Below are positions 48,623 to 60,400 of a stretch of 64,000 nt of DNA, in pieces. A program made the translations under genes and the position numbers. How positions within the stretch are numbered: the stretch's first letter is position 1; the number at the start of each line of letters is the position of its first letter. The stretch lies in NCBI GenBank assembly GCA_006538405.1, contig BJKQ01000011.1, positions 390,001 through 454,000 of the forward strand. The letters are read 5' to 3'. Origin of the DNA: Hansfordia pulvinata (lineage: Eukaryota; Ascomycota; Sordariomycetes; Xylariales). The notes under the pieces were generated by a model. The model was given only the letters and a program-made list of their open reading frames with translations. It ran no database searches and was not told where the DNA came from.

Positions 48623-51260
48623 ATGTACGACGACGACTACTATGACCGCCCGCCGCGCGACGACCGTGGCCGCGACCGCCACCGTCACCGATCACCCGCC
48701 TACCATAGGGACCAACCTTATCGCTCTCGGCATGGTAAAACTTTCAGATCAACCTGGCGCGCCATGGCTTCAGGTCGCTATTGAGCGTGCGCTGACTCTA
48801 ATTCGACCCGAGCAAAGACTCTTCTAGGTCGCCCGTAAGGACACCGCCCAAGGGCCCGCGCGGAGAAACCTCTGCCGCAGGGCGCCCGTCAGAAGGGGTG
48901 CCGTCATATCATCACCATGGCCGTGCCCCTGCATCTGCGAGCTGGGAAAGGGAAAGAGACGGCAACTGGGCCAGCACAAGCGACATGGCATACGACGATC
49001 CTTACTACCGTCCCCGGGACTCTCCCCCGCGCGGCCGAGACCGCCGCTATCGCGACTATGACGACCCCCGACACAGAAACCACCGCAGCCCCCGCCGAGG
49101 CGACTCTCGCGGTGACTCTCCCTACGACTCGCCCGACGACGCTTACTACCACGATCGCCACCCCCGGTCATCGGGTCCGGGAAGGCCACATCACACGCTC
49201 AAGCTTGACGAGGTCCCCGAGTGGCTGAGTCCTCAAGAGGTGAGTCGAATACAGGGAATCAAATATACAAAGTGCCTGTTGGGGAGCACCGCTGACCACG
49301 GTTGACGCGGTCAGATTGATTTCGCTTTGCGAGAACAGGGGGCCGACGGTCTCGTCGAGGTTCGTGCCAAACTCGACGATAGGAATGGTGAGTCGAGCCA
49401 CCCACTGGCTATGCGCCATCTCGTTTTCAACGCTCGTTAACCCTCTTGCAGGTTCTCGTCGCTGTTATGCCTTTGCAGAGTTCAAAACCGATCAAGACGC
49501 AATGGACTTCCTCGAAAGAAACTATCCTACTCTTGAAATTGTAGGAGCCGATGGCGTTCCGGTTCAGATCCGTGCCGACTACAGCCGGGAACGACGGCAG
49601 CAGCCCCCACCTATAAGTTCTGACGACTGGAAGTGCACAATGGTCTGTCTTATACCCACCTGCGGGTTGCGATTATTGACTCTAATTGTGTTTCAGTGCC
49701 ACTTTGACAACTTTTCTCGAAGAGTAACGTGCAAGCAGTGCAAAGCACCACGTTCATGTGAGATAACGCCGGGACACGTTGCTGCCGGACTGAAGCTAAT
49801 CTTGCGCAGCCGAAAGCGTCACCGACATGAGATTAGATGGTGTCAGCGACGAGTGTCCCCAGCAAGCACCTTCACAGTTCTTGCTGATCCGAGACTTGCC
49901 CTCGTCTGCTAACGAGAATACTCTGGCCTCTGGGATCAAGGCTCTCTACGTTGATAAAGGGGATGGTTCGAAACTAACATCTGGATCCTCGCCGCCCAAG
50001 CTGAAGAGCACCGCCCCCATAGGCAACACAACAGGGCTGGGCGCGAAGTCCGGGTCTCTCGTTCGTGTTTTCGTCATTCGAGACAAAGTCTCGGAAATCA
50101 GCTGCAACTATGGCTTTGCCGAGTTCTCGACTTTGGAAGATGCTCGCGGCGCGATTGCCAAGTACAATGCTTCGCCTCAGTTCACGATTGGCGCACGGCC
50201 GGTTACCATCGCCTTTATCCATTCTGGTGTTTTCATCCCCAACTTGTACCCCAACCCGGATGACGATACCAGGTACTCTTTCGCAACCACTCACAATCCC
50301 TCGCTCCAACTGGCGTACTGGAACCCAGCAGTCTATGCCAGTGAACTGACTGTCTTCAACGAATCGCTTTACGAAGACAGGCCCCACGATAATGAGTCCA
50401 AGGGGTCCAAGAGAGATGCGGAAGCTTCTGGCGTCAAGGATTCCAGCTCGAAGAAGCGCAAAGCTGACAAGGATCTGGCGGCCCCGAGTGGGAAGAAGGC
50501 CATTGCTATGGCACCTCAGTTGCAGATGTGGGCAAACAAACACGCCGAGTTGCAAAAGGGAAAGATGGCAGGCCAGTCAGAACCGGCGCTGAACGAAAAG
50601 ACACCAGCAACAGGTGTGAATGCCGTGGGAGGCAGCAGTCAGTTCGAAAAGCGCCCTGCTCCTGCCGAGGCCGCGCCAGCCCATTTCGTGTCGTATGCCG
50701 ATCTGGACGCCATGTGCTGCCTACTCTGCAGACGCAAGTTCAAGAACGAACCTTCTCTCCGTCGGCACGAGCAGCTCAGCGACATGCACAGGGCGAACCT
50801 CAAAGACGAACCCTTGATAGCCAAAGCCACAAAGGACCTCAAGGATCTGGGCAAGGAGCCCGTTTCCAACTACCGTGACCGAGCCAAGGAGCGGAGGCAG
50901 ACTCACAACCAGCCCAACAAGCCCAAACCCCATCTTCCGCGCAAGGACCAAGCAGCCGGCAAAGGAAACAACGCGACTTCATCAAACGATGACATGCCGG
51001 CCAAAGCACCGGTCTCCAAAGGAGCTGGGCTGCTGGCCAAGATGGGGTGGAGCAAGGGCGAGGGGCTCGGGGCTGAAGGCAGCGGCCGGACCGAGATCAT
51101 CGAGACGACGGCGTACAATCCGGGCGTGGGCCTTGGTGCCGAAGGCGGCAAACTGGGTGATGCCGTGGAAGAGGCTGCGCGGGCGACGAGGAATGACTAC
51201 TCAGACTTTGTGGCCAAGGCCAAGGACAAGGCGAGGGAGCGTTACGAGCGAATGGGATAG
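48623..51260 (+). CDS. RBM5/RBM10-like RNA-binding protein (RRM, RanBP2 zinc finger, RRM, C2H2, G-patch), 748 aa
   Basis: Six exons: 48623-48734, 48881-49239, 49315-49387, 49452-49642, 49697-49757 and 49810-51260. All phases agree. The N-terminus is Arg/Asp/Tyr-rich and RS-like. RRM1 spans exons 2-4 (EVPEWLSPQE, RCYAFAEF). A RanBP2-type zinc finger W-x-C-x2-C...C-x2-C is assembled by splicing exons 4 and 5 (DDWKCTM then CHFDNFSRRVTCKQC). RRM2 lies in exon 6 (SQFLLIRDLP ... CNYGFAEF). A C2H2 finger follows (CCLLCRRKF...HEQLSDMH), then a Lys-rich linker and a C-terminal G-patch (GAGLLAKMGWSKGEGLG). This order is that of RBM5/RBM6/RBM10, nuclear factors of pre-mRNA splicing, where the G-patch activates a DEAH helicase. 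The first intron (146 nt) has its best branch site unusually far upstream, so that junction is the least certain. Confidence 0.9.
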
Positions 51261-52822
51261 ACGAGACCATGCCATGTTGATACCCAGGAATCGTGTGGCC
51301 GATTCAGCCTCATCTACGGTTCCAGGCCCGATGCCCGGTATTCTTGTTCCAAGGACATGAAAACCTCAATAATACACTGGCCGAAGGACAAAACATTGTT
51401 GCCCGTAGGGGCGAGTTGCTGGGGACATGGTTGCCAACCCCAAGCCATATGAAGGCTGAATATTGGCCCTGTTGAAGCGTCTAATCCACCATGGTTTTTC
51501 ATGCGCCTCGGTTCTGATAGGAGAGTCGTGGAGCGGTCATCTTGGATACGACAGTGAGCCGGCCTCGATCACTCGGGTGGCAGCCACGGGTCTTGCGATC
51601 CACCGCCTCTTGGGCGCGTATCGACGTACAGGCAAAGCCCGCCGAGCAGAACTGGCGAAGATACCGGGTACCTATCGCCCCTCTTTCCCCCCTCCTGCCA
51701 GGCCTGATCACCGTGAGATGGTGGCTAGACTGGGCGGGACGGATTCCGAGTTCGTATGGTCCGGGCCCGATCAGTTAGTAGTGGTGTCCGGTTGGGGGGA
51801 GAAGAGCGATGGCGGCGGCGCCGTGGGCTCAATCTCGGGACTCGGCTTTACGGAGCACGGCGTACGAGTAGGTGGTAGGTAATAATAAGAGACCCGGTCA
51901 GATCGAGCTATTTCCAGCCCCTTATCTTGCAAGATGAAACGCCTCGCCGCCGGGGCCTTGGGATAGATCGGCTCGCGGGGGCCCGGGCCCGATACGGCTT
52001 GTCTCTTACTTGGTAGCCAGGCGACGCCGTGGAGAGGCCCGCGGTGTTTCTTCCCTGGACACGCGCGGCCGGCGTTGGAAAAGCCGCCGGTCGAGCTGGA
52101 GAAAATGTGCTTGCTTACGCCCTTGCCTGGCCGCGCCTGTTCGCGCACGAGAAAGTGCCGCAGTCGCCCCCCCCCCCCCGGAATCCCTACACCGTGGCGA
52201 ACCAACAAGGTCGCGATCGGGCTCCACCTCCACCGACCTGCCGCCATCGCCAACCAGGTTCAATCACGGCCTGGTCTGGCTGCCTGGAATGCAAGAGTTG
52301 GGGCGGGCGGGCATCTTTCTCCCCTTTGGCGAAAGCTTCCATGGTCAACGGGCTCTATCAGCAGTCGGTGTTTTTTGGGGGGTTTTTTTTTTCAGACCAT
52401 GCCGTAATCGAGCGGAGGAGTACTGCGAGTATAGCCTTCAGCAATTGGTGAAGAAAGGGTGGGTGACGAAGCCCCAGACCACCGACACTGTTCGTCCCCC
52501 CCCCCCCCCCGGTCTGCGTACTTGGCCCTTCGAAGAGAATAATCAAAGATAATACAAAAGAAAGAAAGAGAAAAGAAGACGCCGGCAATTGCCGCGAATC
52601 CAGGGCGCCGAACCACGACGCCGGGGGGGAAGGTGCGATACGGGCTGGAGCGCTTGCGCCTTGTGCAGCGAGTTCTGGGGGGCGACTGTGGCGAAGGGCG
52701 AGCAGAGGCCTGAGCACGTGTGCGCTGATAACGGTACGTAAGAAAGAAAAAAGAAAAAAAGAAAAAGTAGCTGAAGAAGAAGAAGAAGCTGAAGAGGAAA
52801 AAGAAGGCGACTTAGTGGCGAG

Positions 52823-52851
52823 ACCCTCGCCCCTCGCCCCTCGCCCCTCTC
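52823..52851 (+). repeat. Heptamer tandem repeat (CCCTCGC-type)
   Basis: About four tandem copies of a seven-base C/T-rich unit. The pattern is not telomeric (no TTAGGG/CCCTAA). Confidence 0.75.
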
Positions 52852-53469
52852 CCTCTCCACCCTCTCTGCATTGTCTCTCACCACGCGTAGGTTCCCAAAC
52901 AAGGTAGATACTCTAGACAGGATATTCATCCAATGCAAACGAGCGAGTGGGAAACGAGGGTAAAGAGAAGCCAGAGTTCACACAGAAGAAGCAGGGAATT
53001 AGGTATCTACCTGCCTACCAGTCAGTCAGACGAGCGAGAGAAGTCGAGTCCTAAATTTGTCGCTGCGGTGATCCACCGCCGAGCCTGGCAGGGATGCCTG
53101 CCGAGTTGTGAATACCAAGTCTTCTCGCTCAGCTGAGAGGCCAGCAACTCTACAGAACCGACCCACCAACCTGGCCAGGGACTGCTTCTTGATCTCCAGG
53201 ACCGGTCCCGTCTTGGGTGAAAGCCCTCTTTTTTTGCGATCACAGAGGTGGTGGTGGCGCCGCCACCCCTCACAATGGGCGAGGCCGACTTGCCCTACCG
53301 CGTATCCCGTATCCCCCCCTTCTTCGGCGACTTCTCACTCAGTCAGCCCAGTGGCAAAGGGTCGAGGCGATTACAGAACAAAATCAAGGACGAAACCCGG
53401 GCCTCTGCCTGCACCCCAGATCTACAAGTACCGAAGCCGCCAAAGAAAAAAAGAAAGAAAAAAAAAAAA

Positions 53470-53489
53470 GACGGACGGACGGACGGACG
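53470..53489 (+). repeat. (GGAC)n tetranucleotide repeat
   Basis: Four to five tandem ACGG/GGAC units directly after a poly-A run. Confidence 0.8.
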
Positions 53490-54632
53490 AAGAAAAGAGG
53501 AGCCTATCGATCGAGGCACGTCCACACCGGAGCAAGAGCTTACACTGCATGGTGGTCCCTACATAACTTGCCTAGGTACTTTCCCACTCACTCATGATAA
53601 CCCGCTGGTACGTCGGCGTTGTTTCTTTCCCATGACGCCCCTCGACAACACGTCAGTACCACGGATGATGACGAATGGCCATCGGAGATGGCGTAGTCGG
53701 AGCAGCGCGGCGGTGGCGGCAGCGACCAGAGTGTGAACAGTCACCGAGCCTCGACGGCCATGGCCCCTTGTTATTGTTACTCGAGTGTGTGTGAGATGCA
53801 TCTGCGCGTACGAGTAGACCAGGCAGGCTTTCGAGTACCTACCTATACGTAGTTGATGACTTGTTGCCGGGGAGAGCGCCACTCGCAGCGAGTGGCCATG
53901 TCTCTCTCTGTCTTTCTCTCAGCTCCCACCACCCAAGCAGACAGTCGGTCGGCCAGCCAGACAGACTGGCACGCATCGGACCGGATCGGCGGTACGAGTC
54001 GTTTGTTTCGCAGCACGCACGACGCGGGGGCCGGTGGCAACATGAGTGAGATACGAGGGACCTCTCACCCTCTTTCGCCCAAGAACCCCCCCCCCTTGCT
54101 GGGAAGGACTCTATTTTCAGTCTTGTCTGGTGGGCAAAGACCCCCCCCCCCTCCTCATCCCCGTCGGCGCCCAACTATCTCGGCACCCCGTTTCCACGGC
54201 CTGGTCTGGCCTCTCCTCTCCCGGCGTGGGGAGGGAGGCGTGACGGGGCGCGGAGAGGCGTGGAGGGAGCCCCTTTGCCCTGCCCCGGCTCTCGCCGACT
54301 TTGGGTCTACCACACCACTTGGCAAAAGGGTCCCGGCGCCAGTACTAATGAGCTTATATGCCCTTGTCTCCCCCTCTCGCACTGTTGCTGCAACCTACGT
54401 ACAGCTGGCCTCGCGTGGTCCGGGGACTCACTTCTTTCATCTTCATTCGACACGCCCTTCTCTCGCGAATCGGGATAATACCACGGCAGCTTCCACTTCT
54501 CTTTTTTCTGTCCATATGAGCGGGGGTGGGTCTCTCTTTAGATCACTGAAAGCCCCTTTCCCTTCTTCCTCTCTGGCTTCTCCTCGTCCCGCCAGCCGGA
54601 CCTGAGGTACTGTTCTCGCAGGATTAGAAGAG

Positions 54633-54646
54633 ATATATATATATAT
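54633..54646 (+). promoter_or_regulatory. (AT)n tract, probable TATA element
   Basis: An ATATATATATATAT stretch lies 36-49 bases before the ATG at 54682 in otherwise GC-rich DNA. It could serve as a TATA box with a very short leader. Confidence 0.4.
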
Positions 54647-54681
54647 CCCCCTTTCAAAAATAACGACCAGAGAAACCAAAT

Positions 54682-55629
54682 ATGCTCTTCTCACCGCCTG
54701 CGACGCTCCTCGCCGTGCTGCTGGCCGGCAGCTCGGCGGCCTCGGCCCGGATGGTCCGCCGGCAGGGCAGCTTCCCCACGGCCGTCAGCATGCCGGTCCC
54801 GGCGGCGGCGGCGGCAGCGCCGTCCAGCATGCCGGTCCCGCCGTCGGCCTCGAGCCAGGTCCCGCCGGCCATGCAGCCCAGCAACATGCCGGCCGTGATC
54901 CTTCCCGCGGGCGGGGGCAGCGGCGAGAGCCCGAGCGGCAGTGCTGGCGGTGCTGGCGCCGGAAACGGGAACGAGGAGGAAGAGGAGGAGACGGGCGGCT
55001 TCCCCGTGCCGACCATCAACACCGAGGCCCAGGCGCAGTGCTGGATCTGCATGGCCTACGGCTTCAGCGTCTTCGACTCGATGGGCGGCACCTTCCAGCA
55101 GACCACCATGGTGTGCCAGGGCGCCTCGCTGTGCATGCAGGGCGAGGTCGCGCAGTACACGGCCATGGCGCCGCCCATCGAGGGCAGCAGCAGCCAGGCT
55201 CAACCACCTCAAGAGCAAGAGCAGCAGCAGCAGCAGGACGGCGGCGGCGGCGCCGTCGTCGTCGCGAGGCGGCGCGCCTTGAACCTCGGGGGCAAGGCCG
55301 GCGGCCTGATCGCCAAGCACAGGAGCCGCGTCGGGTCCGCCGTGTCCTCCAGGAGCCAGAGCCTGCTGCACAAGGCCCTCGAGAAGGGCCTGTTCCTCGC
55401 CAAGGCCAAGTTCGAGCTCATGGTCGCCGCCTTCGCCGCCCGGATCCTCAAGTGGATCTCCGAGGTCGCCGGCAACTGCATCACCAAGACCTTCAAGAAG
55501 GAGTTCAAGCAGTGCTTCAAGAACCTGCCCGCCTTCCGCAACAAGAAGAAGAAGAACAACAGCAACGAGGACGAGGACGACGAGGGGAAGACGAGGGAGG
55601 AAAAGGCCGAGGAGAGGAAGAGCCACTGA
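54682..55629 (+). CDS. Predicted secreted protein with Cys-containing core and basic tail, unknown function, 315 aa
   Basis: A single uninterrupted frame from the ATG at 54682. A signal peptide (MLFSPPATLLAVLLAGSSAASA) is followed by a dibasic MVRRQ, a possible Kex2-type cut after residue 27. Then come an Ala/Pro/Met/Val-rich repetitive stretch (two copies of MPVP and related words) and a Gly/Ser and Glu-rich linker. Next is a short region with four cysteines (AQCWICMAYGF, MVCQGASLCMQG), a poly-Gln run, an amphipathic helical region with two more cysteines (NCITK, KQCFKN), and a highly charged Lys/Asp/Glu tail. I do not recognise a domain. Six cysteines and secretion would suit an extracellular or wall-associated protein or an effector candidate, but that is inference. 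The next gene, on the other strand, converges on it. Confidence 0.65.
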   Translation: MLFSPPATLLAVLLAGSSAASARMVRRQGSFPTAVSMPVPAAAAAAPSSMPVPPSASSQVPPAMQPSNMPAVILPAGGGSGESPSGSAGGAGAGNGNEEEEEETGGFPVPTINTEAQAQCWICMAYGFSVFDSMGGTFQQTTMVCQGASLCMQGEVAQYTAMAPPIEGSSSQAQPPQEQEQQQQQDGGGGAVVVARRRALNLGGKAGGLIAKHRSRVGSAVSSRSQSLLHKALEKGLFLAKAKFELMVAAFAARILKWISEVAGNCITKTFKKEFKQCFKNLPAFRNKKKKNNSNEDEDDEGKTREEKAEERKSH

Positions 55630-57778
55630 GCGACAAAAAGCCCATTACGGTTTTGACAGTGCCGTTTCCCGGGGAATACCGAAAGGGAAATAATGCAAAT
55701 GCAAATAGAAAAACGAAAGGAGAAGCAAGAAGGAGAGCATGAAAAGGGCAAAAGAGGGCCTAACTTCTGGCAGCGTAACCGGCCAATGGTTACCTGGCTG
55801 TGTCTATATTACCAACCACAACCCTATATCACCTACACATTTAGAACCTCACACCAGGTAGAAGAGCCGGTTCGGGCGCGCGGAGACCCGTCGTTCGTCT
55901 CCCGCCGAAGAACCGGGGAATAGAAAGGCGATCACGGAAAAAAGAAGTCGACGCCAAATACTCGCAGAGCAGATTAGTAACAAATAACACAATGCTTACG
56001 ACAAGACTACAAATTGGCAGGAATATCCGTATCCATGGCTCCGTCACTCATCGGCTTGCAGATACGCGTATCCAACATGTCAGAAAGGTGCACACGCATA
56101 GCAAACCTGTACCTGTCTTGCCAGCAGAGCTAGGACACATACTCATCATATCATGCCAGCATGATTCTCCTTCTTGCCGCATGTCCAAATGCCATCGTAG
56201 AGACAATATACAAAACCAATGTCTGCACAACACTGAATCGAAACCGACTCTGAGCCCGGAGTAGTTAGACGAAGCCAAAATCAACGGACTCACACCCGGC
56301 GGTCAGATTTACCACAGCGTCGCAATCACCCGGGAATAGGTTCTGCTCCAAGCAGAGGTAGCCTGCTGGCCAAGGGGGCGGTCTCTTTCTCCCTTCTCAA
56401 TTGCGTCGCGCACAATCTGGTGCCAGGAAGCCTTCTTGAGGGGCAACAGTTGCATTCGGTGTCCCTCGAGGTCTTGACCACGACAGCACGCGGGTCTGAG
56501 CTCAGGACTGCCGCGGCTGAGCCTGGTACAACGAGGCAGGGCAAGTCGTTGACACACGCAACTGGCCTTGGAAGAACCGGCCGGGTTACGAAAGACACAC
56601 ACGGCAGGCGGCACGTGCTCTCCACTCCGAAGCTCCTTGCCAGCGCCGCTTTGGGCCCCCTTTGAGTCACTCTTCGCAAGATCTTGTCTTCTGGCGTTCT
56701 CAGACTTCGCTGGCATTGTCCCTGGTCTGTAATAGCAGTAGGGTATAGCCGTCTACGCCGTCGGCCGCCGAGAAGTCTTCCTGCGGGCGCGCTTGCACGC
56801 CAGTACTTCGACAGCGCGCACGGAACACGCATGTTGACTGGCCTTGCCGCCTCCCTCCCTACCGCGCCACTCCGAGCACCGCCGAGGTTGTAATATAAGG
56901 TAGAGCTGAACGAGTGCGCGGTGTGCCGAGTCAGGCTTGCTCCGGAGACTCCTCGCTGACTGAAGCGTGTGCGGAGCACTCAAGCACAACCAAACCCCGT
57001 GCGGACAACATTGGACTAACTCCGGCGCAGGGTCAGCGGGGGCTGGTGATCTATGCTGTCAGCTACAGAGAGCAGGCATATTGGATCCATAAGTGGTGAT
57101 TGATAGTCACTTACGATGAAGTCAGTATGGAAAACAACGAGACGCCCCAGGCAGCATTGACCCGACCAGTCCAATGGAGAGACATTGCTTGCCTGAGCCG
57201 CCGTGTATGAGCAGTCAGTCGATAACGTATTCTACAGACCAAGCTTACCTCCTTATCCATTGCACACCTTTCGCGATTTCTGCTCAGCTCATTCACGAGA
57301 GCTGTTAGCTTGACTAACATGCGCATGATGAAGCGGCGATTGGTTCTGCTGCAGCCATGTTCGCAACATATCATGAAGCAAGCCCTGCGGGCAAGTGCGG
57401 ACGCATGATGAAAGAAAGCCGCAAGAGCAGCCATGACTCTGTCGACACCAATTGCGAATCATTCACGCCCAGCCGAGTCGAAACGGCAAGAGGTCGGAAA
57501 TGATCGCGAACGGAGCTGCGCACTGTCGCATTGTGCAAAAGTCCCTCGAGAACCACACGCACCAATTCTGCCATCTTCTTGATCTTGTTGATTCAACTCG
57601 CCTGCCTGCCTGCTGCTATCTACACCAAGCTAGTGTTACAACAAAGGGAAAAGGGGGTTGTATATTTTTGCTTTCCCATCGTCCCCTGGTGGATGCCGAG
57701 GTCGAGAGATAAGTCGCGCTGCGAGCGGCCGCGAGTGACCAATAAAACAGAACGCGAACACGATACAGACGGCTGCAT
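55630..57778. other. Convergent intergenic region, 2.1 kb
   Basis: Lies between the 3' ends of the secreted-protein gene (+) and ATP synthase subunit d (-). The part at 55.65-56.3 kb is relatively AT-rich. No coding frame is convincing. Confidence 0.5.
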
Positions 57779-58656
57779 CTATAGCACGGAAAGGTCGCCG
57801 AACTTCTCCTGGATTGGGGGAGCAGGGATTAGCACAAGAGACGTACAGAAGCGCGACGAGTGGCACGTCAGCATCGGGACTTACCTTGTAGCCGGGGACG
57901 GACCAGCGGCCCTTGGAGACGAGCTTGGAGGTCTTCTCGTCGATGGAGGGCTCGGCAGCGGCGACTTCGTCGACGGTGAGCTCATCGAAGGGGCGAGCGG
58001 ACTCGATGTTCTTCAGGGTAGCGGCAAGGTCCTTCAGCTCGAGGTCGACCTTGTTCTTGGTAGCCTCGGCGTTCTTGACGGCCTCAACCTCGAAGGCGTC
58101 GATGGCCTTGATCTGGCGGGCGACATCGTAGGTGGCGGGCTTGAAGTCCTTGAAGCGGCGCTCAATCTCGTCGATAACGGCCTGGTTCTTGAGGGTGGAG
58201 CGGTACTGGGCGAAGTCGACGGTGGAGGACTGCTCAGACAGCAGCTGGAGGCGGCGGCGGGCGTTCTCGTTGCGCTGCTTGAAAGCCTGCAGGGAGGCAG
58301 CGGTCTGGCCGCGCAGGCCGAGGGAGGAGGACACCTTGGCCCAGTCGAGCTTGAGCGCTGCGCTTTTCTGTTGTCGGGGAAATCGGAAGACGGTTAGCCC
58401 ACGGTCGTGATCGGCGGCGACCCTGCCGTGCACATCAGGGAGGAATTGGGACACGGCACTGTTCGACAAGAGCGATCGGGGCGCGGGGTTGGTCGTCGGG
58501 TCGGACGCGCTTCGCATCGTGGGCGGTGTCGGGGTCGGTTCAATTGACGCATGAATTCCGGAGCCATTGGAGGCAGCTGGAGGACCGAGAGCGGAAAAAT
58601 GACGCGGCGACAGAACGGGGACCGGCAATGGGAGAGGGACGACTTACGGTGGCCAT
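57779..58656 (-). CDS. ATP7: Mitochondrial ATP synthase subunit d (peripheral stalk), 173 aa
   Basis: Three exons: 58648-58656 (only ATG GCC ACC), 57885-58367 and 57779-57808. The introns of 280 and 76 nt are both in phase 0. The joined protein reads MAT then [29 protein letters not shown] and ends [14 protein letters not shown], matching fungal Atp7. Known role: subunit d is part of the peripheral stalk (stator) that holds F1 against rotation in the inner mitochondrial membrane. The middle is a long helical region ([24 protein letters not shown] near the C-terminus), as expected. The length is normal for the family. The 9-nt first exon is easy for automatic gene finders to miss. Confidence 0.95.
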
Positions 58657-59693
58657 GATGGTAATGGAGCGGGTTGCTGAGGAGTGACTGGGGAGAGGGG
58701 CGGGTGTGGTTGAGGGAAGAGAATTGGAGTGGAGATGGGCGACGACGAGACGACGACAACCTTGATCGAGGTGGCTGCTGCAGCTGGGCGGTCCTGGTGC
58801 AGGTGAAGCAACGATTTCAGTTGCACCAGCCAGCCCAGCCAGTGCCACTGGCCCCTTTGCCCGTCCCAGGTACCGAACGGAAGAAGTCGGCCTTGGGCGT
58901 CCGGGTCCGCTTATTTCCTCTTCTGGCGTACTGTTTTCTCTGCTCGGATAATCCCACGGGCTCCCCTCCAAGCATGATGGACCTTTGATAAATCCACCGA
59001 GCTAGCATCGAATCACGTGAGATATTTGTCTAATCTGCCCAAGGAGTAGAGCCTCAAATCCATCTACCTTTGGTAACAACTACTACCAACATCAGGCGAA
59101 TTGCGCCCTTGCTCTCAAATATCCTGATTAGCCCGATTCTGTTAGTAGCTTGCTATGAGTCTTTACTCTATAAGTCTTTACTCTATAAGGACGGGATTTA
59201 CTTGACGAAAACCCCAACAGAGCAAGACGTTGCCAGGCCGAAAATGGCTTTACCTTCATCAATCCCGTCAGTACTGGAAACCACCCTGCGAACGCATCTG
59301 TATGTTGACCCGTCCGAAGACACTGCTACGAATCTACTTCCAGCAGTAAGAAGGCATGTATCAACGCGGTGGCGTCGACCTCTCCCTGTGTGTTGTGCTT
59401 TCGATCGCTTCGAGGCCGTTTCCTGGCCGCATCCAAAGCCCAGCTATCGGCCGGTGGTCCTGATACCCACGAAAGTCACTCGAATGTGGATTGTAGCCAG
59501 CAACGCTGGAACATGCTCATGCCTGTCATTATGCAGATTTGAAATTTTTGGTCGTGTCGCTTTTTCCCCTCTACCGGGCTGTTGCTATACACCTAGCTGG
59601 ATCGCCCCTATATCTCCCAGAAAGCCTCAGGGAGCAGGGCGCAATACCATGCCCAGTGCCACGTTGACGATATGGGAAAGGCCCTCCTCAGTG
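58657..59693. other. Intergenic region, 1.0 kb
   Basis: ATP7 promoter side plus the 3' flank of NAC alpha. It includes a 15-bp direct duplication at 59158-59187. A plus-strand frame of 318 codons starting at 59070 runs antisense into the NAC gene and is not considered real. Confidence 0.5.
59158..59187 (+). repeat. 15-bp tandem duplication
   Basis: The unit AGTCTTTACTCTATA occurs twice in direct tandem. Confidence 0.8.
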
Positions 59694-60400
59694 TTAGACG
59701 CTGAGTGCCATGATGGAGTTGACTATGTCGTTATCGTTCTCCTTGAGGGCCTTGACAGCCTTCGCGCGGGACACGGAAGCCTGGGTCATGACGAGCTCAA
59801 TGTCCTTGTCCTCGAGGCCTTCGGCGTCAACCTCCTCATCGTCATCCTCTTCCTCCTTCTTGGCGTCGCCGCTGCCCTCGACGGCCTTGGCGTCCTCGCC
59901 GTGGCTGTGGTCGTGACCGGCGTGGTCGTGCTCGCCACCACCCTGGGCCAGCTGCTGGGCAGCGGCCTGCTGGGCGGCAGAGTTCAGGTCCTCAATCTTG
60001 GCCTCACCAAAGACGCTGTGACATAGCCATGTCAGTCCAATCTGTTGCAGGAGGGGAGGGGGATTGTCCGGCGGGGAAGCTCGACACAGCAAAGTCCGAC
60101 TCACATGTAAGTGTTGCTGTTAGGAGACTTGAAGACCTCGGGGCTGTTGATGACGAAGAGGATGTTCTTGGGGCGGCGGAGGGTGACGCGGGTGATGCCG
60201 GGAACACGCTGAAGGTGCAGCTTCTCTATGGCCTTGCGGGCCTTCTTCTCGTTGCGGTTGTGGATGATGGCAGTCGAGCCGGAGGGGCCGCTCTCGTCGC
60301 CAGCCTCGATCTCGGAGTCGGAGCTGTCATCTTCCTGCTCCTCGACCTGGGTCTTCTTGGTCTCGTCGTCGGGGAGCTCCTCAACTCTGGGGTTCGACAT
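59694..60400 (-). CDS. EGD2: Nascent polypeptide-associated complex subunit alpha, 205 aa
   Basis: Exons 60105-60400 and 59694-60015 are joined across an 89-nt intron (GTGAGT...CACAG). The join restores the conserved [15 protein letters not shown]. Role: with NAC beta it forms a ribosome-bound heterodimer that shields emerging chains and limits mis-targeting to the ER. The N-terminus is acidic. The NAC domain (about residues 45-115) holds [26 protein letters not shown] short His/Asp/Gly-rich and acidic linker follows ([13 protein letters not shown]). The C-terminal UBA domain ([26 protein letters not shown]...) is complete. The length is normal. Confidence 0.96.

Larger units (their letters stand above)
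51261..54681. other. Intergenic region, 3.4 kb
   Basis: No supported gene between the two plus-strand genes. It holds several C runs (52170-52179, 52497-52510), a GCCCCTC-type heptamer array (52823-52851), an A run followed by a (GGAC)n tract (53461-53489), and TACGAGTA words at 51863 and 53809. The last ~200 bases, with an (AT)n tract at 54633-54646, look like the core promoter of the secreted-protein gene. Confidence 0.5.

Noticed and set aside
52823..52851. C-rich heptamer array as a telomere-like repeat
   Set aside because: The unit is not CCCTAA/TTAGGG, only about four copies exist, and it lies mid-window between genes.
54691..55626. Minus-strand open frame of 311 codons
   Set aside because: Exact antisense shadow of the secreted protein gene, rich in Leu/Ala/Gly from third-position GC bias, with no family-like segment.
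59070..60026. Plus-strand open frame of 318 codons
   Set aside because: Its second half is antisense to NAC alpha exon 2. The first half, intergenic with a 15-bp duplication, has no recognisable content.
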